A DNA stretch of 64,000 bases from contig OY282560.1 in the NCBI GenBank assembly GCA_958295665.1, positions 91,736,311-91,800,310 of the forward strand, read 5' to 3'. This DNA is from Tipula vernalis (Eukaryota > Arthropoda > Insecta > Diptera > Tipulidae). Of this stretch, positions 11,074 to 25,706 are shown in pieces (position 1 is the stretch's first letter; every line of letters starts with the position of its first letter). Position numbers and translations under genes: made by a program. The notes beneath the pieces are model-generated. The model ran no database searches, was not told the DNA's origin, and worked only from the letters and a program-made list of their open reading frames with translations.

Positions 11074-14000
11074 AATCGGACCATTTTAGATTTTTGCCGC
11101 CCAAAAACTTGTGGGCTATAGCACAGTTGATTTTCAATAAAATTGAATTTTCTAAGAAATGTTTAGAAATTATCGAGCAATCAAAATGAAAATTGTCACA
11201 GCAATTACAGGTCCCGAAACCTATTGATAGAGGTATCAACCATCGTAATCGGACCATTTTAGATTTTTGCCGCCCAAAAACTTTTGGGCTATAGCACAGT
11301 TGATTTTCAATAAAATTGAATTTTCTAAGAAATGTTTAGAAATAATCGAGCAATCAAAATGAAAATTGTCACAGCAATTACAGGTCCCGAAACCTATTGA
11401 TAGAGGTATCAACCATCGTAATCGGACCATTTTAGATTTTTGCCGCCCAAAAACTTGTGGGCTATAGCACAGTTGATTTTCAATAAAATTGAATTTTCTA
11501 AGAAATGTTTAGAAATTATCGAGCAATCAAAATGAAAATTGTCACAGCAATTACAGGTCCCGAAACCTATTGATAGAGGTATCAACCATCGTAATCGGAC
11601 CATTTTAGATTTTTGCCGCCCAAAAACTTGTGGGCTATAGCAGAGTTAATTTTCAATAAAATTGAATTTTCTAAGAAATGTTTAGAAATAATCGAGCAAT
11701 CAAAATGAAAATTGTCACAGCAATTACAGGTCCCGAAACCTATTGATAGAGGTATCAACCATCGTAATCGGACCATTTTAGATTTTTGCCGCCCAAAAAC
11801 TTGTGGGCTATAAGCACAGTTAATTTTCAATAAAATTGAATTTTCTAAGAAATGTTTAGAAATAATCGAGCAATCAAAATGAAAATTGTCACAGCAATTA
11901 CAGGTCCCGAAACCTATTGATAGAGGTATCAACCATCGTAATCGGACCATTTTAGATTTTTGCCGCCCAAAAACTTGTGGGCTATAGCAGAGTTAATTTT
12001 CAATAAAATTGAATTTTCTAAGAAATGTTTAGAAATAATCGAGCAATCAAAATGAAAATTGTCACAGCAATTACAGGTCCCGAAACCTATTGATAGAGGT
12101 ATCAACCATCGTAATCGGACCATTTTAGATTTTTGCCGCCCAAAAACTTGTGGGCTATAGCAGAGTTAATTTTCAATAAAATTGAATTTTCTAAGAAATG
12201 TTTAGAAATAATCGAGCAATCAAAATGAAAATTGTCACAGCAATTACAGGTCCCGAAACCTATTGATAGAGGTATCAACCATCGTAATCGGACCATTTTA
12301 GATTTTTGCCGCCCAAAAACTTGTGGGCTATAGCACAGTTGATTTTCAATAAAATTGAATTTTCTAAGAAATGTTTAGAAATTATCGAGCAATCAAAATG
12401 AAAATTGTCACAGCAATTACAGGTCCCGAAACCTATTGATAGAGGTATCAACCATCGTAATCGGACCATTTTAGATTTTTGCCGCCCAAAAACTTTTGGG
12501 CTATAGCACAGTTGATTTTCAATAAAATTGAATTTTCTAAGAAATGTTTAGAAATAATCGAGCAATCAAAATGAAAATTGTCACAGCAATTACAGGTCCC
12601 GAAACCTATTGATAGAGGTATCAACCATCGTAATCGGACCATTTTAGATTTTTGCCGCCCAAAAACTTGTGGGCTATAGCACAGTTGATTTTCAATAAAA
12701 TTGAATTTTCTAAGAAATGTTTAGAAATTATCGAGCAATCAAAATGAAAATTGTCACAGCAATTACAGGTCCCGAAACCTATTGATAGAGGTATCAACCA
12801 TCGTAATCGGACCATTTTAGATTTTTGCCGCCCAAAAACTTGTGGGCTATAGCACAGTTGATTTTCAATAAAATTGAATTTTCTAAGAAATGTTTAGAAA
12901 TAATCGAGCAATCAAAATGAAAATTGTCACAGCAATTACAGGTCCCGAAACCTATTGATAGAGGTATCAACCATCGTAATCGGACCATTTTAGATTTTTG
13001 CCGCCCAAAAACTTGTGGGCTATAGCACAGTTGATTTTCAATAAAATTGAATTTTCTAAGAAATGTTTAGAAATTATCGAGCAATCAAAATGAAAATTGT
13101 CACAGCAATTACAGGTCCCGAAACCTATTGATAGAGGTATCAACCATCGTAATCGGACCATTTTAGATTTTTGCCGCCCAAAAACTTGTGGGCTATACCA
13201 GAGTTAATTTTCAATAAAATTGAATTTTCTAAGAAATGTTTAGAAATAATCGAGCAATCAAAATGAAAATTGTCACAGCAATTACAAGTCCCGAAACCTA
13301 TTGATAGAGGTATCAACCATCGTAATCGGACCATTTTAGATTTTTGCCGCCCAAAAACTTGTGGGCTATAGCACAGTTGATTTTCAATAAAATTGAATTT
13401 TCTAAGAAATGTTTAGAAATAATCGAGCAATCAAAATGAAAATTGTCACAGCAATTACAGGTCCCGAAACCTATTGATAGAGGTATCAACCATCGTAATC
13501 GGACCATTTTAGATTTTTGCCGCCCAAAAACTTGTGGGCTATAGCACAGTTGATTTTCAATAAAATTGAATTTTCTAAGAAATGTTTAGAAATTATCGAG
13601 CAATCAAAATGAAAATTGTCACAGCAATTACAGGTCCCGAAACCTATTGATAGAGGTATCAACCATCGTAATCGGACCATTTTAGATTTTTGCCGCCCAA
13701 AAACTTGTGGGCTATAGCACAGTTGATTTTCAATAAAGTTGAATTTTCTAAGAAATGTTTAGAAATAATCGAGCAATCAAAATGAAAATTGTCACAGCAA
13801 TTACAGGTCCCGAAACCTATTGATAGAGGTATCAACCATCGTAATCGGACCATTTTAGATTTTTGCCGCCCAAAAACTTGTGGGCTATAGCACAGTTGAT
13901 TTTCAATAAAATTGAATTTTCTAAGAAATGTTTAGAAATTATCGAGCAATCAAAATGAAAATTGTCACAGCAATTACAGGTCCCGAAACCTATTGATAGA

Positions 14001-17000
14001 GGTATCAACCATCGTAATCGGACCATTTTAGATTTTTGCCGCCCAAAAACTTGTGGGCTATAGCAGAGTTAATTTTCAATAAAATTGAATTTTCTAAGAA
14101 ATGTTTAGAAATAATCGAGCAATCAAAATGAAAATTGTCACAGCAATTACAGGTCCCGAAACCTATTGATAGAGGTATCAACCATCGTAATCGGACCATT
14201 TTAGATTTTTGCCGCCCAAAAACTTGTGGGCTATAGCACAGTTGATTTTCAATAACATTGAATTTTCGAAGAAATGTTTAGAAATTATCGAGCAATCAAA
14301 ATGAAAATTGTCACAGCAATTACAGGTCCCGAAACCTATTGATAGAGGTATCAACCATCGTAATCGGACCATTTTAGATTTTTGCCGCCCAAAAACTTGT
14401 GGGCTATAGCAGAGTTAATTTTCAATAAAATTGAATTTTCTAAGAAATGTTTAGAAATAATCGAGCAATCAAAATGAAAATTGTCACAGCAATTACAGGT
14501 CCCGAAACCTATTGATAGAGGTATCAACCATCGTAATCGGACCATTTTAGATTTTTGCCGCCCAAAAACTTGTGGGCTATACCAGAGTTAATTTTCAATA
14601 AAATTGAATTTTCTAAGAAATGTTTAGAAATAATCGAGCAATCAAAATGAAAATTGTCACAGCAATTACAAGTCCCGAAACCTATTGATAGAGGTATCAA
14701 CCATCGTAATCGGACCATTTTAGATTTTTGCCGCCCAAAAAACTTGTGGGCTATAGCAGAGTTAATTTTCAATAAAATTGAATTTTCTAAGAAATGTTTA
14801 GAAATAATCGAGCAATCAAAATGAAAATTGTCACAGCAATTACAGGTCCCGAAACCTATTTATAGAGGTATCAACCATCGTAATCGGACCATTTTAGATT
14901 TTTGCCGCTCAAAAACTTGTGGGCTATAGCAGAGTTAATTTTCAATAAAATTGAATTTTCTAAGAAATGTTTAGAAATAATCGAGCAATCAAAATGAAAA
15001 TTGTCACAGCAATTACAGGTCCCGAAACCTATTGATAGAGGTATCAACCATCGTAATCGGACCATTTTAGATTTTTGCCGCCCAAAAACTTGTGGGCTAT
15101 AGCACAGTTGATTTTCAATAAAATTGAATTTTCTAAGAAATGTTTAGAAATAATCGAGCAATCAAAATGAAAATTGTCACAGCAATTACAGGTCCCGAAA
15201 CCTATTGATAGAGGTATCAACCATCGTAATCGGACCATTTTAGATTTTTGCCGCCCAAAAACTTTTGGGCTATAGCACAGTTGATTTTCAATAAAATTGA
15301 ATTTTCTAAGAAATGTTTAGAAATAATCGAGCAATCAAAATGAAAATTGTCACAGCAATTACAGGTCCCGAAACCTATTGATAGAGGTATCAACCATCGT
15401 AATCGGACCATTTTAGATTTTTGCCGCCCAAAAACTTGTGGGCTATAGCACAGTTGATTTTCAATAAAATTGAATTTTCTAAGAAATGTTTAGAAATTAT
15501 CGAGCAATCAAAATGAAAATTGTCACAGCAATTACAGGTCCCGAAACCTATTGATAGAGGTATCAACCATCGTAATCGGACCATTTTAGATTTTTGCCGC
15601 CCAAAAACTTGTGGGCTATAGCAGAGTTAATTTTCAATAAAATTGAATTTTCTAAGAAATGTTTAGAAATAATCGAGCAATCAAAATGAAAATTGTCACA
15701 GCAATTACAGGTCCCGAAACCTATTGATAGAGGTATCAACCATCGTAATCGGACCATTTTAGATTTTTGCCGCCCAAAAACTTGTGGGCTATAGCACAGT
15801 TGATTTTCAATAAAATTGAATTTTCTAAGAAATGTTTAGAAATAATCGAGCAATCAAAATGAAAATTGTCACAGCAATTACAGGTCCCGAAACCTATTGA
15901 TAGAGGTATCAACCATCGTAATCGGACCATTTTAGATTTTTGCCGCCCAAAAACTTGTGGGCTATAGCACAGTTGATTTTCAATAAAATTGAATTTTCTA
16001 AGAAATGTTTAGAAATTATCGAGCAATCAAAATGAAAATTGTCACAGCAATTACAGGTCCCGAAACCTATTGATAGAGGTATCAACCATCGTAATCGGAC
16101 CATTTTAGATTTTTGCCGCCCAAAAACTTGTGGGCTATACCAGAGTTAATTTTCAATAAAATTGAATTTTCTAAGAAATGTTTAGAAATAATCGAGCAAT
16201 CAAAATGAAAATTGTCACAGCAATTACAAGTCCCGAAACCTATTGATAGAGGTATCAACCATCGTAATCGGACCATTTTAGATTTTTGCCGCCCAAAAAC
16301 TTGTGGGCTATAGCAGAGTTAATTTTCAATAAAATTGAATTTTCTAAGAAATGTTTAGAAATAATCGAGCAATCAAAATGAAAATTGTCACAGCAATTAC
16401 AGGTCCCGAAACCTATTGATAGAGGTATCAACCATCGTAATCGGACCATTTTAGATTTTTGCCGCCCAAAAACTTGTGGGCTATAGCAGAGTTAATTTTC
16501 AATAAAATTGAATTTTCTAAGAAATGTTTAGAAATAATCGAGCAATCAAAATGAAAATTGTCACAGCAATTACAGGTCCCGAAACTTATTGATAGAGGTA
16601 TCAACCATCGTAATCGGACCATTTTAGATTTTTGCCGCCCAAAAACTTGTGGGCTATAGCACAGTTGATTTTCAATAAAATTGAATTTTCTAAGAAATGT
16701 TTAGAAATAATCGAGCAATCAAAATGAAAATTGTCACAGCAATTACAGGTCCCGAAACCTATTGATAGAGGTATCAACCATCGTAATCGGACCATTTTAG
16801 ATTTTTGCCGCCCAAAAACTTGTGGGCTATAGCACAGTTAATTTTCAATAAAATTGAATTTTCTAAGAAATGTTTAGAAATTATCGAGCAATCAAAATGA
16901 AAATTGTCACAGCAATTACAGGTCCCGAAACCTATTGATAGAGGTATCAACCATCGTAATCGGACCATTTTAGATTTTTGCCGCCCAAAAACTTGTGGGC

Positions 17001-20000
17001 TATAGCAGAGTTAATTTTCAATAAAATTGAATTTTCTAAGAAATGTTTAGAAATAATCGAGCAATCAAAATGAAAATTGTCACAGCAATTACAGGTCCCG
17101 AAACCTATTGATAGAGGTATCAACCATCGTAATCGGACCATTTTAGATTTTTGCCGCCCAAAAACTTGTGGGCTATAGCAGAGTTAATTTTCAATAAAAT
17201 TGAATTTTCTAAGAAATGTTTAGAAATAATCGAGCAATCAAAATGAAAATTGTCACAGCAATTACAGGTCCCGAAACCTATTGATAGAGGTATCAACCAT
17301 CGTAATCGGACCATTTTAGATTTTTGCCGCCCAAAAACTTGTGGGCTATAGCAGAGTTAATTTTCAATAAAATTGAATTTTCTAAGAAATGTTTAGAAAT
17401 AATCGAGCAATCAAAATGAAAATTGTCACAGCAATTACAGGTCCCGAAACCTATTGATAGAGGTATCAACCATCGTAATCGGACCATTTTAGATTTTTGC
17501 CGCCCAAAAACTTGTGGGCTATAGCACAGTTAATTTTCAATAAAATTGAATTTTCTAAGAAATGTTTAGAAATAATCGAGCAATCAAATTAAAAATAGTC
17601 ACAGCAATTACAGGTCCCGAAACCTATTGATAGAGGTATCAACCATCGTAATCGGACCATTTTAGATTTTTGCCGCCCAAAAACTTGTGGGCTATAGCAA
17701 CAGTTGATTTTCAATAAAATTGAATTTTCGAAGAAATGTTTAGAAATTATCGAGCAATCAAAATGAAAATTGTCACAGCAATTACAGGTCCCGAAACCTA
17801 TTGATAGAGGTATCAACCATCGTAATCGGACCATTTTAGATTTTTGCCGCCCAAAAACTTGTGGGCTATAGCAGAGTTAATTTTCAATAAAATTGAATTT
17901 TCTAAGAAATGTTTAGAAATAATCGAGCAATCAAAATGAAAATTGTCACAGCAATTACAGGTCCCGAAACCTATTGATAGAGGTATCAACCATCGTAATC
18001 GGACCATTTTAGATTTTTGCCGCCCAAAAACTTGTGGGCTATAGCAGAGTTAATTTTCAATAAAATTGAATTTTCTAAGAAATGTTTAGAAATAATCGAG
18101 CAATCAAAATGAAAATTGTCACAGCAATTACAGGTCCCGAAACCTATTGATAGAGGTATCAACCATCGTAATCGGACCATTTTAGATTTTTGCCGCCCAA
18201 AAACTTGTGGGCTATAGCACAGTTAATTTTCAATAAAATTGAATTTTCTAAGAAATGTTTAGAAATAATCGAGCAATCAAAATGAAAATTGTCACAGCAA
18301 TTACAGGTCCCGAAACCTATTGATAGAGGTATCAACCATCGTAATCGGACCATTTTAGATTTTTGCCGCCCAAAAACTTGTGGGCTATAGCAGAGTTAAT
18401 TTTCAATAAAATTGAATTTTCTAAGAAATGTTTAGAAATAATCGAGCAATCAAAATGAAAATTGTCACAGCAATTACAGGTCCCGAAACCTATTGATAGA
18501 GGTATCAACCATCGTAATCGGACCATTTTAGATTTTTGCCGCCCAAAAACTTGTGGGCTATAGCAGAGTTAATTTTCAATAAAATTGAATTTTCTAAGAA
18601 ATGTTTAGAAATTATCGAGCAATCAAAATGAAAATTGTCACAGCAATTACAGGTCCCGAAACCTATTGATAGAGGTATCAACCATCGTAATCGGACCATT
18701 TTAGATTTTTGCCGCCCAAAAACTTGTGGGCTATAGCAGAGTTAATTTTCAATAAAATTGAATTTTCTAAGAAATGTTTAGAAATAATCGAGCAATCAAA
18801 ATGAAAATTGTCACAGCAATTACAGGTCCCGAAACCTATTGATAGAGGTATCAACCATCGTAATCGGACCATTTTAGATTTTTGCCGCCCAAAAACTTGT
18901 GGGCTATAGCAGAGTTAATTTTCAATAAAATTGAATTTTCTAAGAAATGTTTAGAAATAATCGAGCAATCAAAATGAAAATTGTCACAGCAATTACAGGT
19001 CCCGAAACCTATTGATAGAGGTATCAACCATCGTAATCGGACCATTTTAGATTTTTGCCGCCCAAAAACTTGTGGGCTATAGCACAGTTAATTTTCAATA
19101 AAATTGAATTTTCTAAGAAATGTTTAGAAATAATCGAGCAATCAAATTGAAAATAGTCACAGCAATTACAGGTCCCGAAACCTATTGATAGAGGTATCAA
19201 CCATCGTAATCGGACCATTTTAGATTTTTGCCGCCCAAAAACTTGTGGGCTATAGCACAGTTGATTTTCAATAAAATTGAATTTTCGAAGAAATGTTTAG
19301 AAATTATCGAGCAATCAAAATGAAAATTGTCACAGCAATTACAGGTCCCGAAACCTATTGATAGAGGTATCAACCATCGTAATCGGACCATTTTAGATTT
19401 TTGCCGCCCAAAAACTTGTGGGCTATAGCAGAGTTAATTTTCAATAAAATTGAATTTTCTAAGAAATGTTTAGAAATAATCGAGCAATCAAAATGAAAAT
19501 TGTCACAGCAATTACAGGTCCCGAACCTATTGATAGAGGTATCAACCATCGTAATCGGACCATTTTAGATTTTTGCCGCCCAAAAACTTGTGGGCTATAG
19601 CACAGTTAATTTTCAATAAAATTGAATTTTCTAAGAAATGTTTAGAAATAATCGAGCAATCAAAATGAAAATTGTCACAGCAATTACAGGTCCCGAAACC
19701 TATTGATAGAGGTATCAACCATCGTAATCGGACCATTTTAGATTTTTGCCGCCCAAAAACTTGTGGGCTATAGCAGAGTTAATTTTCAATAAAATTGAAT
19801 TTTCTAAGAAATGTTTAGAAATAATCGAGCAATCAAAATGAAAATTGTCACAGCAATTACAGGTCCCGAAACCTATTGATAGAGGTATCAACCATCGTAA
19901 TCGGACCATTTTAGATTTTTGCCGCCCAAAAACTTGTGGGCTATAGCAGAGTTAATTTTCAATAAAATTGAATTTTCTAAGAAATGTTTAGAAATTATCG

Positions 20001-20762
20001 AGCAATCAAAATGAAAATTGTCACAGCAATTACAGGTCCCGAAACCTATTGATAGAGGTATCAACCATCGTAATCGGACCATTTTAGATTTTTGCCGCCC
20101 AAAAACTTGTGGGCTATAGCAGAGTTAATTTTCAATAAAATTGAATTTTCTAAGAAATGTTTAGAAATAATCGAGCAATCAAAATGAAAATTGTCACAGC
20201 AATTACAGGTCCCGAAACCTATTGATAGAGGTATCAACCATCGTAATCGGACCATTTTAGATTTTTGCCGCCCAAAAACTTGTGGGCTATAGCACAGTTA
20301 ATTTTCAATAAATTGAATTTTCGAAGAAATGTTTAGAAATAATCGAGCAATCAAAATGAAAATTGTCACAGCAATTACAGGTCCCGAAACCTATTGATAG
20401 AGGTATCAACCATCGTAATCGGACCATTTTAGATTTTTGCCGCCCAAAAACTTGTGGGCTATAGCAGAGTTAATTTTCAATAAAATTGAATTTTCTAAGA
20501 AATGTTTAGAAATAATCGAGCAATCAAAATGAAAATTGTCACAGCAATTACAGGTCCCGAAACCTATTGATAGAGGTATCAACCATCGTAATCGGACCAT
20601 TTTAGATTTTTGCCGCCCAAAAACTTGTGGGCTATAGCACAGTTAATTTTCAATAAAATTGAATTTTCTAAGAAATGTTTAGAAATAATCGAGCAATCAA
20701 ATTGAAAATAGTCACAGCAATTACAGGTCCCGAAACCTATTGATAGAGGTATCAACCATCGT

Positions 20763-21109
20763 AATCGGACCATTTTAGATTTTTGCCGCCCAAAAACTTG
20801 TGGGCTATAGCACAGTAATTTTCAATAAAATTGAATTTTCTAAGAAATGTTTAGAAATAATCGAGCAATCAAATTGAAAATAGTCACAGCAATTACAGGT
20901 CCCGAAACCTATTGATAGAGGTATCAACCATCGTAATCGGACCATTTTAGATTTTTGCCGCCCAAAAAACTTGTGGGCTATAGCACAGTTGATTTTCAAT
21001 AACATTGAATTTTTCGAAGAAATGTTTAGAAATTATCGAGCAATCAAAATGAAAATTGTCACAGCAATTACAGGTCCCGAAACCTATTGATAGAGGTATC
21101 AACCATCGT
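20763..21109. repeat. Irregular E-M pair with three 1-bp indels
   Basis: Unit 20763 (172 bp) is an E haplotype with a T lost at about 20816 (CACAGTAATT). Unit 20935 (175 bp) is an M haplotype with an extra A in the A run near 20966 and an extra T near 21011. Just upstream, unit 19381 has lost an A (CCCGAACCT, near 19524) and unit 20245 an A (AATAAATTG, near 20311). The clustering within 1.6 kb is unusual for this array. Confidence 0.85.
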
Positions 21110-22147
21110 AATCGGACCATTTTAGATTTTTGCCGCCCAAAAACTTGTGGGCTATAGCAGAGTTAATTTTCAATAAAATTGAATTTTCTAAGAAATGTTT
21201 AGAAATAATCGAGCAATCAAAATGAAAATTGTCACAGCAATTACAGGTCCCGAAACCTATTGATAGAGGTATCAACCATCGTAATCGGACCATTTTAGAT
21301 TTTTGCCGCCCAAAAACTTGTGGGCTATAGCAGAGTTAATTTTCAATAAAATTGAATTTTCTAAGAAATGTTTAGAAATAATCGAGCAATCAAAATGAAA
21401 ATTGTCACAGCAATTACAGGTCCCGAAACCTATTGATAGAGGTATCAACCATCGTAATCGGACCATTTTAGATTTTTGCCGCCCAAAAACTTGTGGGCTA
21501 TAGCACAGTTAATTTTCAATAAAATTGAATTTTCTAAGAAATGTTTAGAAATAATCGAGCAATCAAATTGAAAATAGTCACAGCAATTACAGGTCCCGAA
21601 ACCTATTGATAGAGGTATCAACCATCGTAATCGGACCATTTTAGATTTTTGCCGCCCAAAAACTTGTGGGCTATAGCACAGTTGATTTTCAATAAAATTG
21701 AATTTTCGAAGAAATGTTTAGAAATTATCGAGCAATCAAAATGAAAATTGTCACAGCAATTACAGGTCCCGAAACCTATTGATAGAGGTATCAACCATCG
21801 TAATCGGACCATTTTAGATTTTTGCCGCCCAAAAACTTGTGGGCTATAGCAGAGTTAATTTTCAATAAAATTGAATTTTCTAAGAAATGTTTAGAAATAA
21901 TCGAGCAATCAAAATGAAAATTGTCACAGCAATTACAGGTCCCGAAACCTATTGATAGAGGTATCAACCATCGTAATCGGACCATTTTAGATTTTTGCCG
22001 CCCAAAAACTTGTGGGCTATAGCAGAGTTAATTTTCAATAAAATTGAATTTTCTAAGAAATGTTTAGAAATAATCGAGCAATCAAAATGAAAATTGTCAC
22101 AGCAATTACAGGTCCCGAAACCTATTGATAGAGGTATCAACCATCGT

Positions 22148-22443
22148 AATCGGACCATTTTAGATTTTTGCCGCCCAAAAACTTGTGGGCTATAGCACAG
22201 TTAATTTTCAATAAAATTGAATCGAGCAATCAAAATGAAAATTGTCACAGCAATTACAGGTCCCGAAACCTATTGATAGAGGTATCAACCATCGTAATCG
22301 GACCATTTTAGATTTTTGCCGCCCAAAAACTTGTGGGCTATAGCACAGTTAATTTTCAATAAAATTGAATCGAGCAATCAAAATGAAAATTGTCACAGCA
22401 ATTACAGGTCCCGAAACCTATTGATAGAGGTATCAACCATCGT
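22148..22443. repeat. Two adjacent 148-bp monomers sharing a 25-bp internal deletion
   Basis: Units 22148-22295 and 22296-22443 both lack 25 bp corresponding to monomer positions 75-99. This joins ATTGAA directly to TCGAGC at about 22221 and 22369. The sequence AAT is present at both original breakpoints, so the deletion probably arose through 3-bp microhomology or slippage. Outside the gap both units are Z-like (51C, 56A). The deletion removes the TTTCT/AGAAA dyad and the diagnostic sites 80 and 98. Two adjacent identical copies imply one deletion followed by tandem duplication. Confidence 0.95.
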
Positions 22444-25400
22444 AATCGGACCATTTTAGATTTTTGCCGCCCAAAAACTTGTGGGCTATAACAGAGTTAA
22501 TTTTCAATAAAATTGAATTTTCTAAGAAATGTTTAGAAATAATCGAGCAATCAAAATGAAAATTGTCACAGCAATTACAGGTCCCGAAACCTATTGATAG
22601 AGGTATCAACCATCGTAATCGGACCATTTTAGATTTTTGCCGCCCAAAAACTTGTGGGCTATAGCAGAGTTAATTTTCAATAAAATTGAATTTTCTAAGA
22701 AATGTTTAGAAATTATCGAGCAATCAAAATGAAAATTGTCACAGCAATTACAGGTCCCGAAACCTATTGATAGAGGTATCAACCATCGTAATCGGACCAT
22801 TTTAGATTTTTGCCGCCCAAAAACTTGTGGGCTATAGCAGAGTTAATTTTCAATAAAATTGAATTTTCTAAGAAATGTTTAGAAATAATCGAGCAATCAA
22901 AATGAAAATTGTCACAGCAATTACAGGTCCCGAAACCTATTGATAGAGGTATCAACCATCGTAATCGGACCATTTTAGATTTTTGCCGCCCAAAAACTTG
23001 TGGGCTATAGCAGAGTTAATTTTCAATAAAATTGAATTTTCTAAGAAATGTTTAGAAATAATCGAGCAATCAAAATGAAAATTGTCACAGCAATTACAGG
23101 TCCCGAAACCTATTGATAGAGGTATCAACCATCGTAATCGGACCATTTTAGATTTTTGCCGCCCAAAAACTTGTGGGCTATAGCAGAGTTAATTTTCAAT
23201 AAAATTGAATTTTCTAAGAAATGTTTAGAAATAATCGAGCAATCAAAATGAAAATTGTCACAGCAATTACAGGTCCCGAAACCTATTGATAGAGGTATCA
23301 ACCATCGTAATCGGACCATTTTAGATTTTTGCCGCCCAAAAACTTGTGGGCTATAGCACAGTTAATTTTCAATAAAATTGAATTTTCTAAGAAATGTTTA
23401 GAAATAATCGAGCAATCAAAATGAAAATTGTCACAGCAATTACAGGTCCCGAAACCTATTGATAGAGGTATCAACCATCGTAATCGGACCATTTTAGATT
23501 TTTGCCGCCCAAAAACTTGTGGGCTATAGCACAGTTGATTTTCAATAAAATTGAATTTTCGAAGAAATGTTTAGAAATTATCGAGCAATCAAAATGAAAA
23601 TTGTCACAGCAATTACAGGTCCCGAAACCTATTGATAGAGGTATCAACCATCGTAATCGGACCATTTTAGATTTTTGCCGCCCAAAAACTTGTGGGCTAT
23701 AGCAGAGTTAATTTTCAATAAAATTGAATTTTCTAAGAAATGTTTAGAAATAATCGAGCAATCAAAATGAAAATTGTCACAGCAATTACAGGTCCCGAAA
23801 CCTATTGATAGAGGTATCAACCATCGTAATCGGACCATTTTAGATTTTTGCCGCCCAAAAACTTGTGGGCTATAGCAGAGTTAATTTTCAATAAAATTGA
23901 ATTTTCTAAGAAATGTTTAGAAATAATCGAGCAATCAAAATGAAAATTGTCACAGCAATTACAGGTCCCGAAACCTATTGATAGAGGTATCAACCATCGT
24001 AATCGGACCATTTTAGATTTTTGCCGCCCAAAAACTTGTGGGCTATAGCACAGTTGATTTTCAATAAAATTGAATTTTCTAAGAAATGTTTAGAAATTAT
24101 CGAGCAATCAAAATGAAAATTGTCACAGCAATTACAGGTCCCGAAACCTATTGATAGAGGTATCAACCATCGTAATCGGACCATTTTAGATTTTTGCCGC
24201 CCAAAAACTTGTGGGCTATACCAGAGTTAATTTTCAATAAAATTGAATTTTCTAAGAAATGTTTAGAAATAATCGAGCAATCAAAATGAAAATTGTCACA
24301 GCAATTACAAGTCCCGAAACCTATTGATAGAGGTATCAACCATCGTAATCGGACCATTTTAGATTTTTGCCGCCCAAAAACTTGTGGGCTATAGCAGAGT
24401 TAATTTTCAATAAAATTGAATTTTCTAAGAAATGTTTAGAAATAATCGAGCAATCAAAATGAAAATTGTCACAGCAATTACAGGTCCCGAAACCTATTGA
24501 TAGAGGTATCAACCATCGTAATCGGACCATTTTAGATTTTTGCCGCCCAAAAACTTGTGGGCTATAGCAGAGTTAATTTTCAATAAAATTGAATTTTCTA
24601 AGAAATGTTTAGAAATAATCGAGCAATCAAAATGAAAATTGTCACAGCAATTACAGGTCCCGAAACCTATTGATAGAGGTATCAACCATCGTAATCGGAC
24701 CATTTTAGATTTTTGCCGCCCAAAAACTTGTGGGCTATAGCACAGTTAATTTTCAATAAAATTGAATTTTCTAAGAAATGTTTAGAAATAATCGAGCAAT
24801 CAAAATGAAAATTGTCACAGCAATTACAGGTCCCGAAACCTATTGATAGAGGTATCAACCATCGTAATCGGACCATTTTAGATTTTTGCCGCCCAAAAAC
24901 TTGTGGGCTATAGCACAGTTGATTTTCAATAAAATTGAATTTTCTAAGAAATGTTTAGAAATAATCGAGCAATCAAAATGAAAATTGTCACAGCAATTAC
25001 AGGTCCCGAAACCTATTGATAGAGGTATCAACCATCGTAATCGGACCATTTTAGATTTTTTGCCGCCCAAAAACTTGTGGGCTATAGCAGAGTTAATTTT
25101 CAATAAAATTGAATTTTCTAAGAAATGTTTAGAAATAATCGAGCAATCAAAATGAAAATTGTCACAGCAATTACAGGTCCCGAAACCTATTGATAGAGGT
25201 ATCAACCATCGTAATCGGACCATTTTAGATTTTTGCCGCCCAAAAACTTGTGGGCTATAGCACAGTTAATTTTCAATAAAATTGAATTTTCGAAGAAATG
25301 TTTAGAAATAATCGAGCAATCAAAATGAAAATTGTCACAGCAATTACAGGTCCCGAAACCTATTGATAGAGGTATCAACCATCGTAATCGGACTATTTTA

Positions 25401-25558
25401 GATTTTTGCCGCCCAAAAACTTGTGGGCTATAGCACAGTTAATTTTCAATAAAATTGAATTTTCTAAGAAATGTTTAGAAATAATCGAGCAATCAAAATG
25501 AAAATTGTCACAGCAATTACAGGTCCCGAAACCTATTGATAGAGGTATCAACCATCGT

Positions 25559-25706
25559 AATCGGACCATTTTAGATTTTTGCCGCCCAAAAACTTGTGGG
25601 CTATAGCACAGTTAATTTTCAATAAAATTGAATCGAGCAATCAAAATGAAAATTGTCACAGCAATTACAGGTCCCGAAACCTATTGATAGAGGTATCAAC
25701 CATCGT
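25559..25706. repeat. Third 148-bp monomer with the same deletion
   Basis: This unit has the identical 25-bp deletion, joined at about 25632. It is followed by A-A2-A, as is the short unit at 22296 (its followers start at 22444, 22617 and 22790). The shared neighbours indicate that a block of at least four monomers was copied about 3.26 kb away, rather than the same deletion arising twice. Unit 22444 has an extra change (48A) that unit 25707 lacks. Confidence 0.9.

Larger units (their letters stand above)
5538..15400. repeat. Domain of P monomers with a perfect 8-bp inverted repeat
   Basis: Monomers with 38T start at 5538, 5711, 6749, 7095, 8825, 9171, 9344, 9690, 10382, 11247, 12459 and 15228. 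Beyond this domain I found only one, on a D background at 33838. The G to T change converts the usual 5-bp arms GCCCA/TGGGC into perfect 8-bp arms GCCCAAAA/TTTTGGGC with a 2-nt centre (for example 10407-10424). P units often alternate with B2, suggesting a former P-B2 dimer. The restriction to about 10 kb shows local spread. Confidence 0.85.

Noticed and set aside
11582..11950. 122-codon minus-strand frame, with similar ones at 24855-25223, 58732-59100 and 62884-63252
   Set aside because: Each results from a 1-bp insertion that happens to join the frames of two neighbouring monomers. The four insertions differ in position and base and are mostly in homopolymers. There is no sign of selection for a longer protein.
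22148..22443. Insertion or edge of another repeat family at the short monomers
   Set aside because: Both units are ordinary monomers with one clean 25-bp internal deletion. No foreign bases are present at the junctions.
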